Part shown: positions 28,990-42,554 of the stretch, piece after piece | Layout of the letters: each line of letters starts with the position of its first letter | Position numbering within the stretch: the stretch's first letter is position 1 | Origin: Amoebidium appalachense | Taxonomy: Eukaryota; Ichthyosporea | DNA length: 64,000 nucleotides | Direction of reading: 5' to 3' | Assembly: GCA_963693365.1 (NCBI GenBank) | Contig: CAVNZM010000001.1 | Location: forward strand, 868,001 to 932,000 | Made by a program: the position numbers and the translations under genes | Notes under the pieces: generated by a model | Databases searched by the model: none | What the model saw: the letters and a program-made list of their open reading frames with translations, nothing else | Told to the model about the DNA's origin: nothing

Positions 28990-29488
28990 TATGTAATAGG
29001 GGTGTCAGATACTACGATGGCGCTCATTGTTGCCTAGCATGTACATATGTCACTGGCTGCATTTGATTGGCTGTGCTGGAAAACGCAGTAGGCCGTCGAA
29101 TGTGGCTGGGCCTCCGGCAATGTCCACGCAATAAAAAGTGTGTAAACCCCCCCTTTTCATCGGCCACAGTTGCCGCGCAAAAATGTTATGCTACTTTCCT
29201 CGATTCCTCAACCGCTCCCTTGTTAATAGGGAGCCAATCATTGCCTTCTTCATTTGTAATCCTCGACTAAAAACATGACATCCTCGACATCCTTGTTCAT
29301 AGCAAGCCAATCAGCGACTTTCTCATTATTTATCCTCGATCATAAACACGACATCCTCGAGCAATCACAAAAAAACTTGCCATATTAGGACGCTTTTTGC
29401 ATCCTCGATTCCTCTTTACGTTTCGTTGTTTTCAGTGCCTTCCTCGTTTAAGGCTTTCGTCTTCCGACTATGCATCCTCGATCAATCC
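28990..29488. repeat. CCTCGA-rich region downstream of the Tnp2 gene
   Basis: CCTCGAT, CCTCGAC and CCTCGAG motifs recur at 29198, 29260, 29282, 29332, 29353, 29401 and 29475, several followed by CAATC. Placed just past the 3' end of the minus-strand Tnp2 gene, they could be subterminal repeats of the Tnp2 element; that role is inferred. Confidence 0.5.
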
Positions 29489-30316
29489 TCAAGCAACCCT
29501 CCAGCGAGGGCAGACAGCACCGAGGTACCCCCGTATAACGGCACGGCCGGCCGCTGGGCAGCCTGCGGGGCCGGCGAGCCAATCGGTGCCTTCGAACATC
29601 GAGCGTGCAAAGTCACCCATCCATTTGCGCAAGTCTTTCTCATTATCAACCATCTCGACTGCCCCACCAACCTGTGGGCCAAAATGTACCCCCTTGGATA
29701 TCTGTAGCTGGAAGTTGGTCTGTGCTTCGATTGCCGTCAACTGCATGTTGGATGTAGCGCAGAGCCCTGACTCGATGAGGTCGATGGGAGGGGGAAGCTC
29801 ACTGTGTGTCCTCGCATCAATGTCAAGATACTGCTCAAGCGTGCTGCTCGCTCTGGATGCTATTTCAATGACGGTGTCATCATTTGGTCGCTCCAAACCT
29901 GGGTCCGTGTCCAAATCGAGTGTATACCGCGCCCGAACACTGTGATCAATAAACCGCGAAAGCATCTCCTGTTCCGGTTGCCGGCCGCTCTGCGGGATAT
30001 CCCCCAGCTCGCCATTCATTCGGTCAAACGAGAAGCACCAAAACACCGAAGCTGTGTGTGTAGTGGGTCAGTCCCCGACATGTGTAGTATTAGAGCTGGT
30101 AGATGTTGATGCCAGTAGAAAAGAGCTGTAACTGAAAGAAAGTCGCGTTGGGGAGGGTGGGGGGGGGGGGGGGGGGGGATGTGCATGCGTGTGCGCGCGC
30201 ATGTGTGTGTGAGTGTGAGTGTGAGTGTGTGTGTGCGTGTGTGCGTGTGTGCGTGTGTGTGTGTGTGTGTGTATGTGTGTGTGTGTGTGTGCGTGAGTGT
30301 GTGTGTGTGCGCGCGA

Positions 30317-30355
<39 letters not shown>

Positions 30356-32253
30356 TGCGCAAGTGTGCGTGTGTGTGCGCGCACATACACCCGTGTGAAT
30401 GTGTGTGTTGTTGCGTGTGGTGTGCGTGTGGGGGTGGGTGGGTAGTGTACATGTGCCTGTGTGTGTGAATGTACGTGTGTGTGAACGTTTGCTAAGGTGT
30501 GGTTTGGGTTGTGACAGGGGCAGGTAGAAAGGGAGGGGGGGGGGGGGGGGGATGAAACGTAAAAGAGTAGGTGCTCGAAAAGAAAAGGCCCCGATTGGAG
30601 GGGGGGGGGGGGGGGAGCTACAAGGTAAGAAATGGCCGAAGGTTTAGAAGGAGGAACTTCATAAATTCGAGGTCGTAAGTCTGCCTTTGCTTTCCTTCTG
30701 TGGCATCCATTGTATGACATCCACAACGCAAATATTAAATAATGACCCATTTATTTAGACACAGGTCTGGCGCTACACACATGAGTGGCCAACACAACAG
30801 GCAAAGTAACCCACAAGCCTCACCTGGGCCATAGTCTCGTAGACAACGAGCAATATGCAGTGCCATGTGGTAGTTCACGGAGACCGCCCATTTGCCGTTC
30901 AACTTGTAAAACATATGATGGTGGTCGTTGATGAGAGTCTCGAACTCATTGATGCTCTCCATTGTGAGCGAGGTGCGCATCATGATGTCCACGGCAGAGT
31001 ATAGCTTCTGCAGTACCGTACAGATCTGTAAGTACTTCCCACTCTCGAAGAATCCAGAGCCAAACCCTCCCTCCTCCCACCCCCCTCCACCCTTTCCACC
31101 CCACCCCACCCATTCCATCCCAACCCCTTCCCCCCATCCAGCCCTTTCCACAAACGGCCCCTGTCTCGTGATAATTCCCTTACTAAGATAGCCGCAAAGT
31201 GCAGGGGGGGGGGGGTCGCTGTGGGAGGGAAGATTGAAAGTGAACAATAATGGGAAGCCAGGAAATGCCCGGCTAATCATGTTTAGGTGACCTCTGCTTA
31301 TTGAGAACGGCAAAGGTATCGGAATAGTAGGAATTGGTCGAATGAGATCGACTACCGCAACAATGTGCGCAGGGGTAGTGAGATACGTGCGTAGTGGGCA
31401 GTTAAAACCACAGGGGAGAGGAGTGGAACACACCAAAGAGCACTCGTATGCCTTGTCAGACACTAGACCCTCCAGACATGCAGGTCCGTATACTGTAGCC
31501 CAGTTTTTCCACTGTGCTGCTTTGGTGCCGCTAAGGGTGCTGCCATGTCTGGTGATGCTAGTGGGTAGCTGCCCGATGTCAGACGGAAGCAGGGTGCCCA
31601 GCTTTGCTATCCGCTGGGCCAAGATTTCCTTTTTTCCTCGCTCATGGGGGCACGCCCGGTTGCCTCGTTGCCATTTATATGCAAATACATATCGTCCTTC
31701 ACCTGCAGAGGGGGCCTTGAGTCCGCACGTGGAAAGTAAAAACCACGATAGCTAATTATTCATGATGACATCTGAGTACATAAATCTATGCTTTGAATCA
31801 ACTTCATTCAAACCAACAGTGGCATGTGTGATCTATATGAGCTGGTTTGTGTGGCCTGAAACCTATATCTGGCTACCCGACGGAAGTTGCATTGTTCCTA
31901 AACAAGAGATTGCAGTTGAGGGCAGCAACTATTGTAATTTTTCCAAGTCCTTGCACATAGTGTACGTCCTTATAGACCTCATCGGCTTGATCTCTACATA
32001 TTTGTGGTCCTGTCGACCGCCTGTATACAGCTATGATCCTGGAAAATGAACATGCCCCCTTCAACCTAAGTTCACGGTTGGGGAAGGAAAACTTACCAAA
32101 CCTAGGAAAATATTGTGCATTGGGTCAATTGCCGCCATCCTGATTATGTCAAAGTAGGGAAGACGGTACAACTCGGTATAGCGTAGCCCGTTCAGTTTAG
32201 CCACCCTTTCTCTGCCGTCACGAGTCTGCTCCCTCAGCCAATCGTTCGCTTTT
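29489..32253 (-). pseudogene. Tnp2 (CACTA-like) transposase, C-terminal half
   Basis: Exons on the minus strand: 32253-32097 (acceptor ACATCAG, donor GTAAGT), about 31633-31434, about 31046-30824, and 30051-29489. The first encodes KLNGLRYTELYRLPYFDIIR and the family hallmark IDPMHNIFLG. The second has PSDIGQLPTSI and AAQWKNW. The last two join in frame (CCA G|CT) to give DYGPASVFWCFSFDRMNGEL. These are the ordered signatures of Tnp2 transposases (Transposase_21, PF02992) with their downstream domain. The C-terminal tail diverges near 29570. The 5' exons of the same gene lie at 56.2-58.8 kb, separated by a nested transposon. Starts of the second and third exons are approximate. The protein would act on CACTA-type element ends in the nucleus. 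Confidence 0.82.
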
Positions 32254-32420
32254 CTGATGTGCAGGTATGGTATGCGTAGTAGTGGTTAGCGTGATACAAG
32301 GTTGGCAAACAGCTGCTTGCCACAGAATGCCAACGTGTGTCTACATGCAGTGGACCAAGCATGTATTCGAGGCAGAATGATTTAAACTAGTCACTTTTGC
32401 TCTGCCCCCCCCCCCCCCCC

Positions 32421-32497
<77 letters not shown>

Positions 32498-32764
32498 CCC
32501 CCCCCCCCCCCCCCCTCCCCCCCCCCCTCCCCCCCCCCCCCCCCCCAAAGTGTTTGCTGTCCTCCCGCGTTCACCCTCCCCAAGACCACAGAGACCCACA
32601 CACCCACGAGATATTTTTAGAAGCAAAACATTTCTATTATGACCCCCCACAACCCCACCTGACGCTCTAAGACCCTTCTCCCCATTTTCTCTACTCTGTG
32701 TGCACCAACACACCAAGGAATCCAAAATCCCCCGCAAAACAGGAGCCTTTCGTGCATGTGCGCT
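32254..32764. repeat. Tnp2 intron remnant with (CT)n and poly-C
   Basis: This is the left remnant of the Tnp2 intron between its acceptor at 32254 and the nested transposon. It holds poly-C, (CT)n and more poly-C at 32406-32546. The last 32 bp (CGCAAAACAGGAGCC...GTGCGCT) match DNA on the far side of the transposon, at 55753-55784. Confidence 0.75.
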
Positions 32765-32778
32765 CATCAGCAAACCCC
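32765..32778 (+). repeat. Left terminal inverted repeat of the nested transposon
   Basis: CATCAGCAAACCCC, the exact reverse complement of 55684-55697. The flanking dinucleotide is CT (32763-32764). Confidence 0.82.
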
Positions 32779-32799
32779 ACCCCCCCGTTAAATTGTATC

Positions 32800-33620
32800 C
32801 TCGTACACATTTTGAACACTTGAATGTCCAAAAATGTTCAAAAATTCGTACATTCAGTGAATCGTATATGGATACCTATTCGAATGCCACCTGACACCAC
32901 ATGGTATATGTGTGTACCTAGCCGAATACTACATGAATACATGCCCAAGTACCTTGTGAATGCACACTAGATAACGTATGAATGCACTATAGATACCGTA
33001 TTCATACCACTTGGACACCGTGTTCTGAGTATACACGTACATACGCGTACATGACCAGACATTCAGTTGGAATACATATTTGTGTATATGGGGTACATGT
33101 GGAGTGCTTTATAAATACCCGTTCAGTGACACTGGAACGTCCACAAATACACTATGTGAATGTTTCGAAAATACTCCACAAACACGATCTGAGTACGACA
33201 TATGTGTTCATGAATAGTAACTGCGAACGTTATTCGGTGCACACATATGTACTCAAATAGCATCTCACGAATGCCTAAGGGTACCATAAAATACCTTATT
33301 TGAACACAAACGGATGCCATAAAGGCGTTCGTAGAACAGCATGTTTAGTGCAAATGAATACGTTTTTGGACACTAACAACATATTCAGGCAGTATTTTTC
33401 GACCATACTCGTAATACATTTATATACACGAATTTGACATTCGTGTATGTTCATGGGGCATTGTAAGAACAATATAGAGATGTTCACATTGTGTGTTTAT
33501 TGGTATTCATAAATTGTTCGTGGGCGCCCACATTTATTCACACAATACATTCGAGAATACCCTACTATTACGACATGAGTAACTTTTGAATGTACATGCC
33601 CAGCATTCATTGAACACTAA
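32800..33620. repeat. Left subterminal region rich in GAATAC/GTATTC-type motifs
   Basis: About 800 bp crowded with GAATAC, GAATGC, GAACAC and their complements (for example near 32881, 32922, 32935, 32957, 32972, 33071, 33208, 33268, 33358, 33507 and 33556). The region at 55140-55680 next to the other end has the same character. Such clusters at transposon ends are usually transposase-binding sites; that role is inferred. Confidence 0.65.
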
Positions 33621-34034
33621 TATGTACCGACTCACTCTGTCGACGTCCCCCCCCCCCCTCCCCCTCCCCCCTCCCTCCCCTCCCCCCCCCCCCCTTCCCC
33701 CCCATATCCCCCTTCCGTTCCCCCTACCCACCCCCTATTACTTATATACCCATGCATTGTTCAGAATCTGAAGTCAGAAGATTTTCTTTATTGTGTTGGC
33801 TGACACCAAAACACCAAGAAAAATCTAAGTCACCATGGTTTCGTAATTTTTTTTCTAAAATAAAATAAAGACACACATACACAAAGACAAAGACACACAC
33901 ACACATGTATTGTTCAGAATCTAAAGTAACAACATATTCATTATTATTTTGGCTGACACTAAAAGCACCAAGTAAAAATCACAATAAAAAATAGTTTCGT
34001 ATTAATAATTTCTACTTGTGCCTATCACTAGAGT
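33621..34034. other. Poly-C tract and direct repeat downstream of the 515-aa gene
   Basis: A C-rich tract lies at 33649-33702. Two related segments of about 90 bp follow (TTGTTCAGAATCT...TTGGCTGACAC...CACCAAG) at about 33757-33825 and 33909-33975. They lie just past the stop of the minus-strand gene, so they probably belong to its 3' UTR. Confidence 0.55.
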
Positions 34035-34379
34035 TCACACTTCCTCCTGCCCAGGCAGGGCGTCGGCGTGTGCAGGGTCATCCACTCTCTTGTCGCCGTT
34101 CTGGTCGCCGGCCTCTTGCGCCTTCTTCTCCTTCTCCTCAGCCGCGGCCCTTTTGGCATCAGCTATAGCTGCCGCCTTTGCTGCTTCTTGCTTGGCCTTG
34201 ACGTACATCTTGAAATTCCTCTTGTACTGTGGGGAAACATATGGTGAGCAAATGGAACACAATAAAACAGCTATTACTATCTAATCTACATACTCTACAT
34301 TACCTCGCAGTTGGCGCTGGAAAAAGAATAATGTGTTCGGGTTCGAATTGTGCTTCCGTTTGGGTGTGTAATTGCAGTT

Positions 34380-34410
<31 letters not shown>

Positions 34411-34414
34411 AGAG

Positions 34415-34495
<81 letters not shown>

Positions 34496-34770
34496 AGAGA
34501 GACTGTGTGTCTGTGTGTGTGTTTGTGTTTCTGTGTGTGGTGTGACCGTCGTGCATGTGTTTCTGTTTTTGTGGGTGCGTGTTTGCGTGTGTGTTTGCGT
34601 GTGTGTTTGTGTGTGTGTTTGTGTGTGCATTTTTTTTGGGTGTATGTGTGTGTTCGTGGGTGTGTGTGTGTTCGTGTGTGTGTGACAGATAAACGGGGTG
34701 AGACAGAGAGAGATAGAGAGATAGAGAGATAGAGAAGAAGAGAGAGAGAGAGGGAGAGAGAGAGAGAGAG

Positions 34771-34809
<39 letters not shown>

Positions 34810-35705
34810 CTGTGTGTGTGTGCATGATGTGTGTGTTCATTCGGTGGGAGCCAGGGGAAGAAAGAAAGAGAAGGGGGGGGGGGGGGGGGGGGGGGGGAAG
34901 GCTGTCACCTTCTTCAGGTCGTGAAGGGCAGCGTTGTAGCCTGTGGCGTTTAACTTGTCGCTGTTGTTGAGCCGGCCGAAGATGCCGGAATCACGGTAGG
35001 AGGGGCAGAAGAGCACCTCCTTCACGATGTACATGCAGTAGGCATGTGTGGTCGTGAAAGAGGAAACCTGGATGTGGGGAAAGGAGGATGAAAGTTAGTT
35101 AGGGTGTACAAGGAATCAACACGTTTTTGCTCTATCTCTTGAATGTTCCTAGTGGGAAGGGGGATGGGCGAGGAGGTGGGGGGGGGGGGGGGGGGGGGGT
35201 GTAAATAAGGATCCGAGAGTATTATGGTGCAGTATGCTTGCCTAGAGAGAGGGTGCAATGTACTGAACTGCTTAGACAACCAAGAGAAAAGCAAATACCT
35301 GGTCGGAAGCCGGGGCTATCTTCTTCACAATTTGTCGGAAGATGCTGTTCATGCCGGGGCGGCCTTGCTCGTCGACCCACCACTTCGGCCCAAGCACAAA
35401 CTGCTCACCGTTGGCCTCGGCCACATACATGCTGGTTAGCCTGTTGAAGGCTTGCTTGCGCTCTTCAGTGCCGGCCCCATGTTCCTGTGTTTAACGTGGG
35501 GGGGGGGGGGGGGGGGGGGGGGGTAAGCAATATATATCAAGTGATTGGAAGTGATTGTTTCTATCAGGACACAATGGGAGAGTTAAAGGAGAGGGTTTGA
35601 AAAGAAGTTAGGAAGGAGAGGCTGAGGGAGGAAGCAAGTTAAAAGAGAGTATTTAAGGGGAAAGTAGGAGGGAGAAACTGAGGTGGGAAGTTTTTTTTAT
35701 GTTTT

Positions 35706-35736
<31 letters not shown>

Positions 35737-36786
35737 GGGGGGAGTGGTAAAAAAACAAGTAAAAAGGAATAGGACAGGGTTGAATGTTCATCATCGAAGT
35801 GCCTTTAGTGCAATTGAATACTCGTAAATACACAATGACGAACACATCTGAATAAACACTTTGTACATCAACGAATGCAATGCACTGGTTAATGGTACTA
35901 ACACATGCAATATAATGTTCAATGTACACTCGAACAACACCTGTGTAACATACGAACACTCATCAAGGACACCCAAGAACATACGAATAGTACATACATA
36001 GTGCTAAACAATGGAATCGTTTCAAGTTAGATTAAAAACAAATACCAAAGAGATGGTGGTGAATGGGGTAGTTAAATATAAAAACATATACCAAAGAGAT
36101 GGTGGTGCGTGGGATAGTGTGGGATAGTGTGGGGGAGGGGGGGGGGGGGGGGGGGGGGGGGGGATGGGGATGGGGATGCATACACTGATGTCGTACTTCT
36201 CCTCCAGTTGCGGGTAAGCCACATTGCGTAGCTTCCACGCAAACTGGCCACGCCCGTGGCGTACAGCGTCACGGATCGGTCCCCGGTGGTACTTCTGGGC
36301 GATGAAGGCCTTGATCCCCTCGTCCTCACGGTCGCCCTCCTCGATGAGGCCCTTCTCCTCGGCGAGCAGCCACACAGCCTCGTCGAGGTCAAGGTCCGTG
36401 GCACAGTAGGTCATGCCAAAGACAATCCTGGTGACGTCTGATGTTGACGTCACCCTCCTGAGGTTGTGGTAGAGCTGGCATGTGTATGTGTGTATGAATC
36501 ATGTGTTGTGCAGAGGGCCAGGGGGAAGGGGCAAAAGGGGGGGGGGGGGGGGGTTAGTTATCCACAGTGATGGCACAAGATTACGTCAAGGTGGAGGATC
36601 TCAATACATGTATTTGTGTTTTGATTCTCTTCGGGGAAAGATGGGGGAGGGGGGGGGGGGGGGGGGGGGGAGGCGGGTGAAGGCGTGGGGTGGGGGGGTG
36701 GGGGGAAGATAAGCCATGCACGGCATGATAAGCAGTCCAACTCAAAGGGCAGGCACTAATTTCAAAAATTATTTGTATGTTTTTTT

Positions 36787-36837
<51 letters not shown>

Positions 36838-37901
36838 GAGAATGAGGTGAACGACGTGACATGGTACCAAATAGTACACTACGAATAGCACATACATGGT
36901 AACAAAGGATGCAGCACGTTAGCCTCTTTTAAGTAAACATGGGCCCCGGGGGGGGAAGAGGGAGGGGGAGGGGGTATAAGGAGAGCATGCAGGGGCAAAA
37001 AAGGGTGGGGGTGAGGGAGGGTCGGTGGGTGGGTGAGTGGGGGGGGGGGGGGGGGGGGAGAACATACCGTTGAGACCTTGGAGGACATCTGGGCAACCAC
37101 GATCTGCGGGATGGCCATCTCACTTTTCGAAGGTCGCTTGCGGTCAAATTCTTGAGCCGCCTTCTTGGGCTTAGATGCCGGGCTTTCCTGCCCGGCAAGC
37201 TCAGGGAAGGCGGCCTTCCACCTGCCCTCGGCGAGTGTCCACAAGTCCTCGGTGGTAAGGCCGGGGTTGGCCTGTTGAATCCGGACAATCTCCTTGGTGA
37301 TGAAGAGGTGCTTCTGCTGGCCTGGGGAAAAAAAAAAGATTAGCAAGGGTGGTAATGAGAGAGGGACGGGGGGTGTTGTGCTGTCATGGGGGGAGGGGGG
37401 GGGGGGGGGGGAAGAGCAGAAACCAAGTCACTTACCAGGGGCAATAGCTGGCTTCTCGCCGCCCTGCTGAGGTGGAACCACCTCTTCCGCCTCACTCTCC
37501 GACTCCTCTGCCTCATCCGCCGAATAGTTCGAATCTCGATCGTCGTCTCCGTTTAGATCAGAACCAACACTGTCGTCTTCTTCCTGATCTTCGGATTCGG
37601 GCTCACTTTCGAAAAGATCATCGCCGTCGTCGCTGCTGCCCTCGATATCCTGACGTGCTTTCTTCTTACTTGCCCCAACACCACTACCCGCCTTGCGCTT
37701 GTTACTACCTTCCGCAAACGTAGCGGCCAGATCGAGATCGTCGTCGGGTTGCACCGTTTTGGTGGCTTTGCCATTTTGTTTTACTGGAACTCTTGCTTTC
37801 GAGCCTTTGGAAGTGGCTTGAGTAGTAGCCTTATTCTTTGGGCCCCTGGGTGTTTGCCCCTTCCCGCCCCTACCCCCTTTCTTAGTCGCACGCCCTGACA
37901 T
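34035..37901 (-). CDS. Unrecognised 515-aa nuclear-type accessory protein of the nested transposon
   Basis: Six exons: 37901-37436, 37321-37068, 36474-36184, 35484-35299, 35067-34909 and 34226-34035. All have GT-AG borders. They total 1548 nt, an exact multiple of three (515 residues plus stop). The N-terminal ~155 residues are low-complexity: a Lys/Arg/Gly-rich stretch (likely nuclear signal), then long Asp/Glu/Ser runs. The middle (about 156-455) looks globular, with WTLAEGRWKAAFPE, MTYCATDLDLDEAVWLLAEE, GRGQFAWKLRNVAYPQLEEK, KWWVDEQGRPGMNSIFRQIV and FCPSYRDSGIFGRLNN. The last 60 residues are an Ala/Lys-rich helix. I do not recognise a domain. It is divergent to the transposase, with 2.35 kb between start codons. 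An acidic chromatin- or DNA-associated helper is a guess from composition only. A 13-nt optional exon (34318-34306) would break the frame and was left out. Confidence 0.75.
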
Positions 37902-39571
37902 ACTACGTGATTCTCAGCTAATGGGAGTGAACTGATGTTTTGTTTTTGGGCCAACGAAAGTGGACCTGTTTTTGCCGAAGGTTCTAGTGACTCAACGTAC
38001 AACTACTATTGCGAACCAAGGATGGGTTTGGTATTAAAAGGTTGGGGTCTGTGCAGGGTCTGTGCAAGTGACTTGCACACGTGCTGTATTTATGAACACC
38101 CATGGTGTGCTATTGTATAGTCACAGAATGCTACGCCGGTGTCCTGCACTCTACCACAACAAAACGCTGACTGGTTCGTTGCTCGTCTCTCTCAGTTCAA
38201 AATGCCAGGAAGATTGGATCGTCGCACCAATGCAGAGCGCAGCAAATTCTCAACGGGCCAGCGGCATATAAGAGCGACACATAGCTTAAAAAAACGTTAA
38301 CAAACTATAACAATAAAATTAGTCGAAAATTATACAGATATAATATTAAAGTTGATTCTGAACCTGTATATAATGTATTTTGCTGATCAGTATACTTCTC
38401 TCTTAGGCGCGATGCACACGACGCCAGGATCTCGGTCTGCCCCCCTCGAATTGTCCATCTTCTAATGCGCAAAACATGTGGTAACAAAATGTCGTAGTAT
38501 TACACGAGCAATCGCACAGCAAAATAACAAAAAGATAAAAGCCTTTGGCAAAAGAAAATTAATGTTTGATAGCTAAGTTCATGATCTTTGTAAACATTGG
38601 ACAGGAATTCTTTTCAGAGCGACTGAGTCCCAAGCCCGACCATAACCCCGTTTTTACGGTAAAAAATACCCAAAAGTTTTCAAAAATACCATCCAAATTT
38701 CAGTTTATGGTAAGCCCCCGCAAGTTTCATGGTAAGTTACAGTAGGACCCCTCCTTTATCCTCCATTGACTTGGGAAGAAAAATACCATACCCCCCGGGC
38801 GAAAATACACCGGGGCTTGAAAAAATACCGAGAAAAAAGGTCTGAATTTTCGGGCTTGAGCGACTCCTCGATTTCCTTCGTTCATTCTGCCCCCCTCCTG
38901 AGCAATGAGCTCTCCACCAGTCATTTGTCTCCCGGGCAAGCTAGTCATGTAGAAACTAATTCACTACATTATTTAATAAGTACATATATTTATATACATT
39001 TGTAAAAATATATATACTTGATTTATATATTTTTTTTTTTTATATATATATATATATAATGATATAAACCTGTTGTATTCCCGTAAAGTTTCTTTCATGC
39101 CCACTTGCATTTGCTTGGGCAGTCATGATACAGTAGAGTACCGTCGGATACGAGGTAAACGGTGTCATGTGCGTGCTAATACGCATTTTAATCGTTACCT
39201 AACAGCTTGAATCTTTTTGCAATTGTTTTTTTTTTTGCGCTCTATAGCACTGTTTTTTAGGCTAACTAATTTTTACTGTTGATCCATTTAGTTGACTTCG
39301 CTCTACTTCCAAGCCAATGAGCAATCACGCCTGAACAATGTTTTAGACCAATGAAATCTTTGCGTGATCAGGCTACAGCACCGTGGCATTGCGAATGCCG
39401 AACAACTATCATAGGCTATGTACAGTGCACTGTACATGCATGCGCCATGCGCCAGTATTATATTTACATTATAATTGCCTGAATGTATTGCATTTTAATT
39501 GGAAATGTTTTTTTATAAATGATTTTTTTGGTTAAGTTAGTTTAATAAGACTTAAACAGTGGAGAAAACAA

Positions 39572-39602
<31 letters not shown>

Positions 39603-39798
39603 ATCCGGCCGGGATGGCCGGCCGTGTACATGCTGCGATATCATGCATGATCGGTCATGATCATGATATATACTATCACGTCTACAATAGTATGAAGATA
39701 TGTGCTTGTGTACGTAGACCATCGGATAAAATTATTATGCCGTATATTGTGGTTTATGTGGTAATGGTCAGGGGCACCATTAGGAGGGTGGAAGTGCG

Positions 39799-39831
<33 letters not shown>

Positions 39832-40254
39832 ACAGTGTATGTGGGCCGCGTGGGGGAGGGAGGGCCGGCTGCGCGCGAGGCCGTCATGTATACACGTGTA
39901 TACGTACATGCGAGTTTAACACGCCAACGTGTGCACATGTGTACCGGGTATCCAACAATACGATTCGGGTATTCGAGTTACCTATTGAATGCCCGTTAGC
40001 GCCAGCACTGAACGCGTCTGTTCAGTCATTGAACATTATGCATGTTTTTCGTTGTGGTTTGTCTGGTTTGTTTACATTGCCTTTTTTGGTAGAGAGGCGG
40101 CCGTATGGTGCGTGTATAGCCAATGAACAACCAGAGCTATGCCGCGTAGACGGTGGGGCGTTCTGAGTAACGGCACGGGCGATTCACAATGATCCTTAAT
40201 TTTTAGAAGAATCACGAGGGAAAAGCGGTGTGTCCCGTTATAAATTTATACACA
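37902..40254. promoter_or_regulatory. Divergent intergenic region between the accessory and transposase genes
   Basis: This 2.35-kb spacer separates two divergently transcribed genes, so both promoters are expected here. It contains AT-rich DNA (38970-39060), poly-G runs at 39579-39601 and 39800-39830, and scattered GAATAC-like motifs near 39948-39995. No confident TATA box can be assigned. Confidence 0.5.
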
Positions 40255-41121
40255 ATGGCGTCCCCTTTTAATGATTATCAGTGCCCCGTTTGCCAGCGGT
40301 CATCGTTCACGAGGAAACTGAACTTCTTGCAGCATGTACGTGCGTGCGAGCAGGCCCAGCAGGCCCGGCTGGGTGAAAGGCACAAGGCGAAGAGAGGACC
40401 CCATTCCAACAGTGTGTTTTCAAACAACAACGACAGGGCAGAACACAATCATGATCATCTCGATCTAAACAACGAATATGGTTCGGACAATCTTGTGGAT
40501 GACGCCGAGGGGGTCGACAGGGAGCAGGGCTGTGCAGAGCCCCAAAACCCCCCTCCAAACGAACCACCAAAGAGAAGAATATTTGAACACCCGGGTACCC
40601 TCGAGTCGGGGTTTGGGATGATGGGGGATGAGGAGGATATAAGGTTCGGTCGGCAGTTGCCTGAGTTTATAGCCAAACGGAAAGAGGATGCTACATATCC
40701 GTTCCCCACCTACTTTGACGTAAGTGAAAAAAATGGTGCTTGTGTGTGCGTGAACAGGTGTGTGTTGGTGTGTGTGGATGGGAGTATCAGTAACCGTGTG
40801 TCTGTGTTTGTTTGTGCTTGTGTGTGTCTGTGTGTACGTGCATGTGCATGTGTGTGTATCATGTGCACGTGCGTGCACCGTACATCCGTGTGTGTCATCT
40901 AACAACATGCCTACCCAACCCTGCAGGAAGATGTGGCACGATTCACAACGGAGAGCCAACTGTCTACAGCAGACACAGACCGGCTATTAAAATTGCTAAG
41001 GAAACACATTAGTGGCGAGGTACTGAAGACCAAGACGGCTAAATCCATGAAAAAGGCCATTCAGAAGATTCCTGCTCCTGTATGCAAACCCCCCCCCCCC
41101 CCCCAAAAAAAAAAAAACAAA

Positions 41122-41167
<46 letters not shown>

Positions 41168-42521
41168 GGGAAAAAAGAAAATACATACAAATGGGTCCCT
41201 ATTCGTGTACGCGTTTATTCGTGAGTGTTCGGGCCAGTGTACCAATGTGCATTCCCATATACCGGCGCGCTGTACAGGAATACCATGATTGTATATTTAG
41301 ACAGCTGAACACCCTGACCTGGATATGGGGGACTACCGTTGAATACAATCGTATAGTTACAGGTGCTAGTGAATAGGGTTGGTCAGGGGTCATAGATGTA
41401 GGTTACTGCCCGGTGTGGGCCACTAAGCTTCCGAGCGTTTGGTCCTAACCCCCCCCCCCCCCCCCCTCCCTGCGGCACACCGGCACCCGCAGGAGTGGAC
41501 AGTTCGCACGCTGAAACTGGGTAAAAAATACGAAGATAAGGGGGCCCAGCCCATTCAATTCAGAATGCGCAACATCCGACACTGCATTCAGAGTCTTCTG
41601 CTCAACCCAAACGCTAAGGGAAATATGGACTTCACGTCCACCTATCCCCACACCGAAAATGGTGATAGGATCTATGGCGAGCACAGTTCTAGTGACTGGT
41701 TTCACCGCATAGAGGTATAGTGCCATATGTGTATGTGTATGTGTACGTGTTTGTGTCTCAAGGTGTGTGTGTGTGATGTGTCTGCAGTTTGAGTGCAGTG
41801 TCAGGGTAAAAGTGTGTGTCACGTGTGTGTGTGTGTTACTGTGCGAGTGTGTGAATATGGGTGTGTTTGTGTGTGTCTGTCACCACGGTGTGATGATGAT
41901 GATGTGTGTGTGTGTTAGCGTGTGTGTGCATGTGTGTGTGTGCATGGGTGTGTGTGCATGGGTGTGCATGTACACCTCTAAATTATGTGTTGTGGTGTGT
42001 GCTTATTTATCATCTCACCTTTGAACTGCAGGAGGACATCGACGTAGGAGGTGTGCTCCTGTCCCTGATCCTCTACTCAGACCAGACAAAGCTCACCGTG
42101 TTCGGCAACACAACTTGCTATCCTGTGTACCTGTCAATCGGCAACATCCACCGCAGGACGAGGAGCCAAGACTGGGCCAGGTGGGTTTCACATGCACGCG
42201 AGCACTGCACTTATGATGTATTTCACACCAGGATAGAGCCGGCTAACACTGAATAATCTTGTACAGGGTGGCAATTGCGTACATCCCAAAGCCGACCTTT
42301 TCCAAGGAGGTCAGCGACGCGACGGTGACTTCAGCCAATCTTCGGGTGTTTCAGGTTGTTCTTAATGAGGTGGTCGGCAAATCTCTCCGTCAACTAGCCA
42401 GGCTGGGTGGTATGTGGGCGTACCATGCTGACGGCATGTGGAGGTGCTACCATCCTCGAGTGTCATATTACATCACGGACTGGCCCGAAGGCCGTAAGGT
42501 GTGCTGCATGAAACAGTATGT

Positions 42522-42554
<33 letters not shown>

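Noticed and set aside
34306-34318. A 13-nt micro-exon in the 515-aa gene
   Set aside because: It has splice-like borders, but including it breaks the frame of the last exon.
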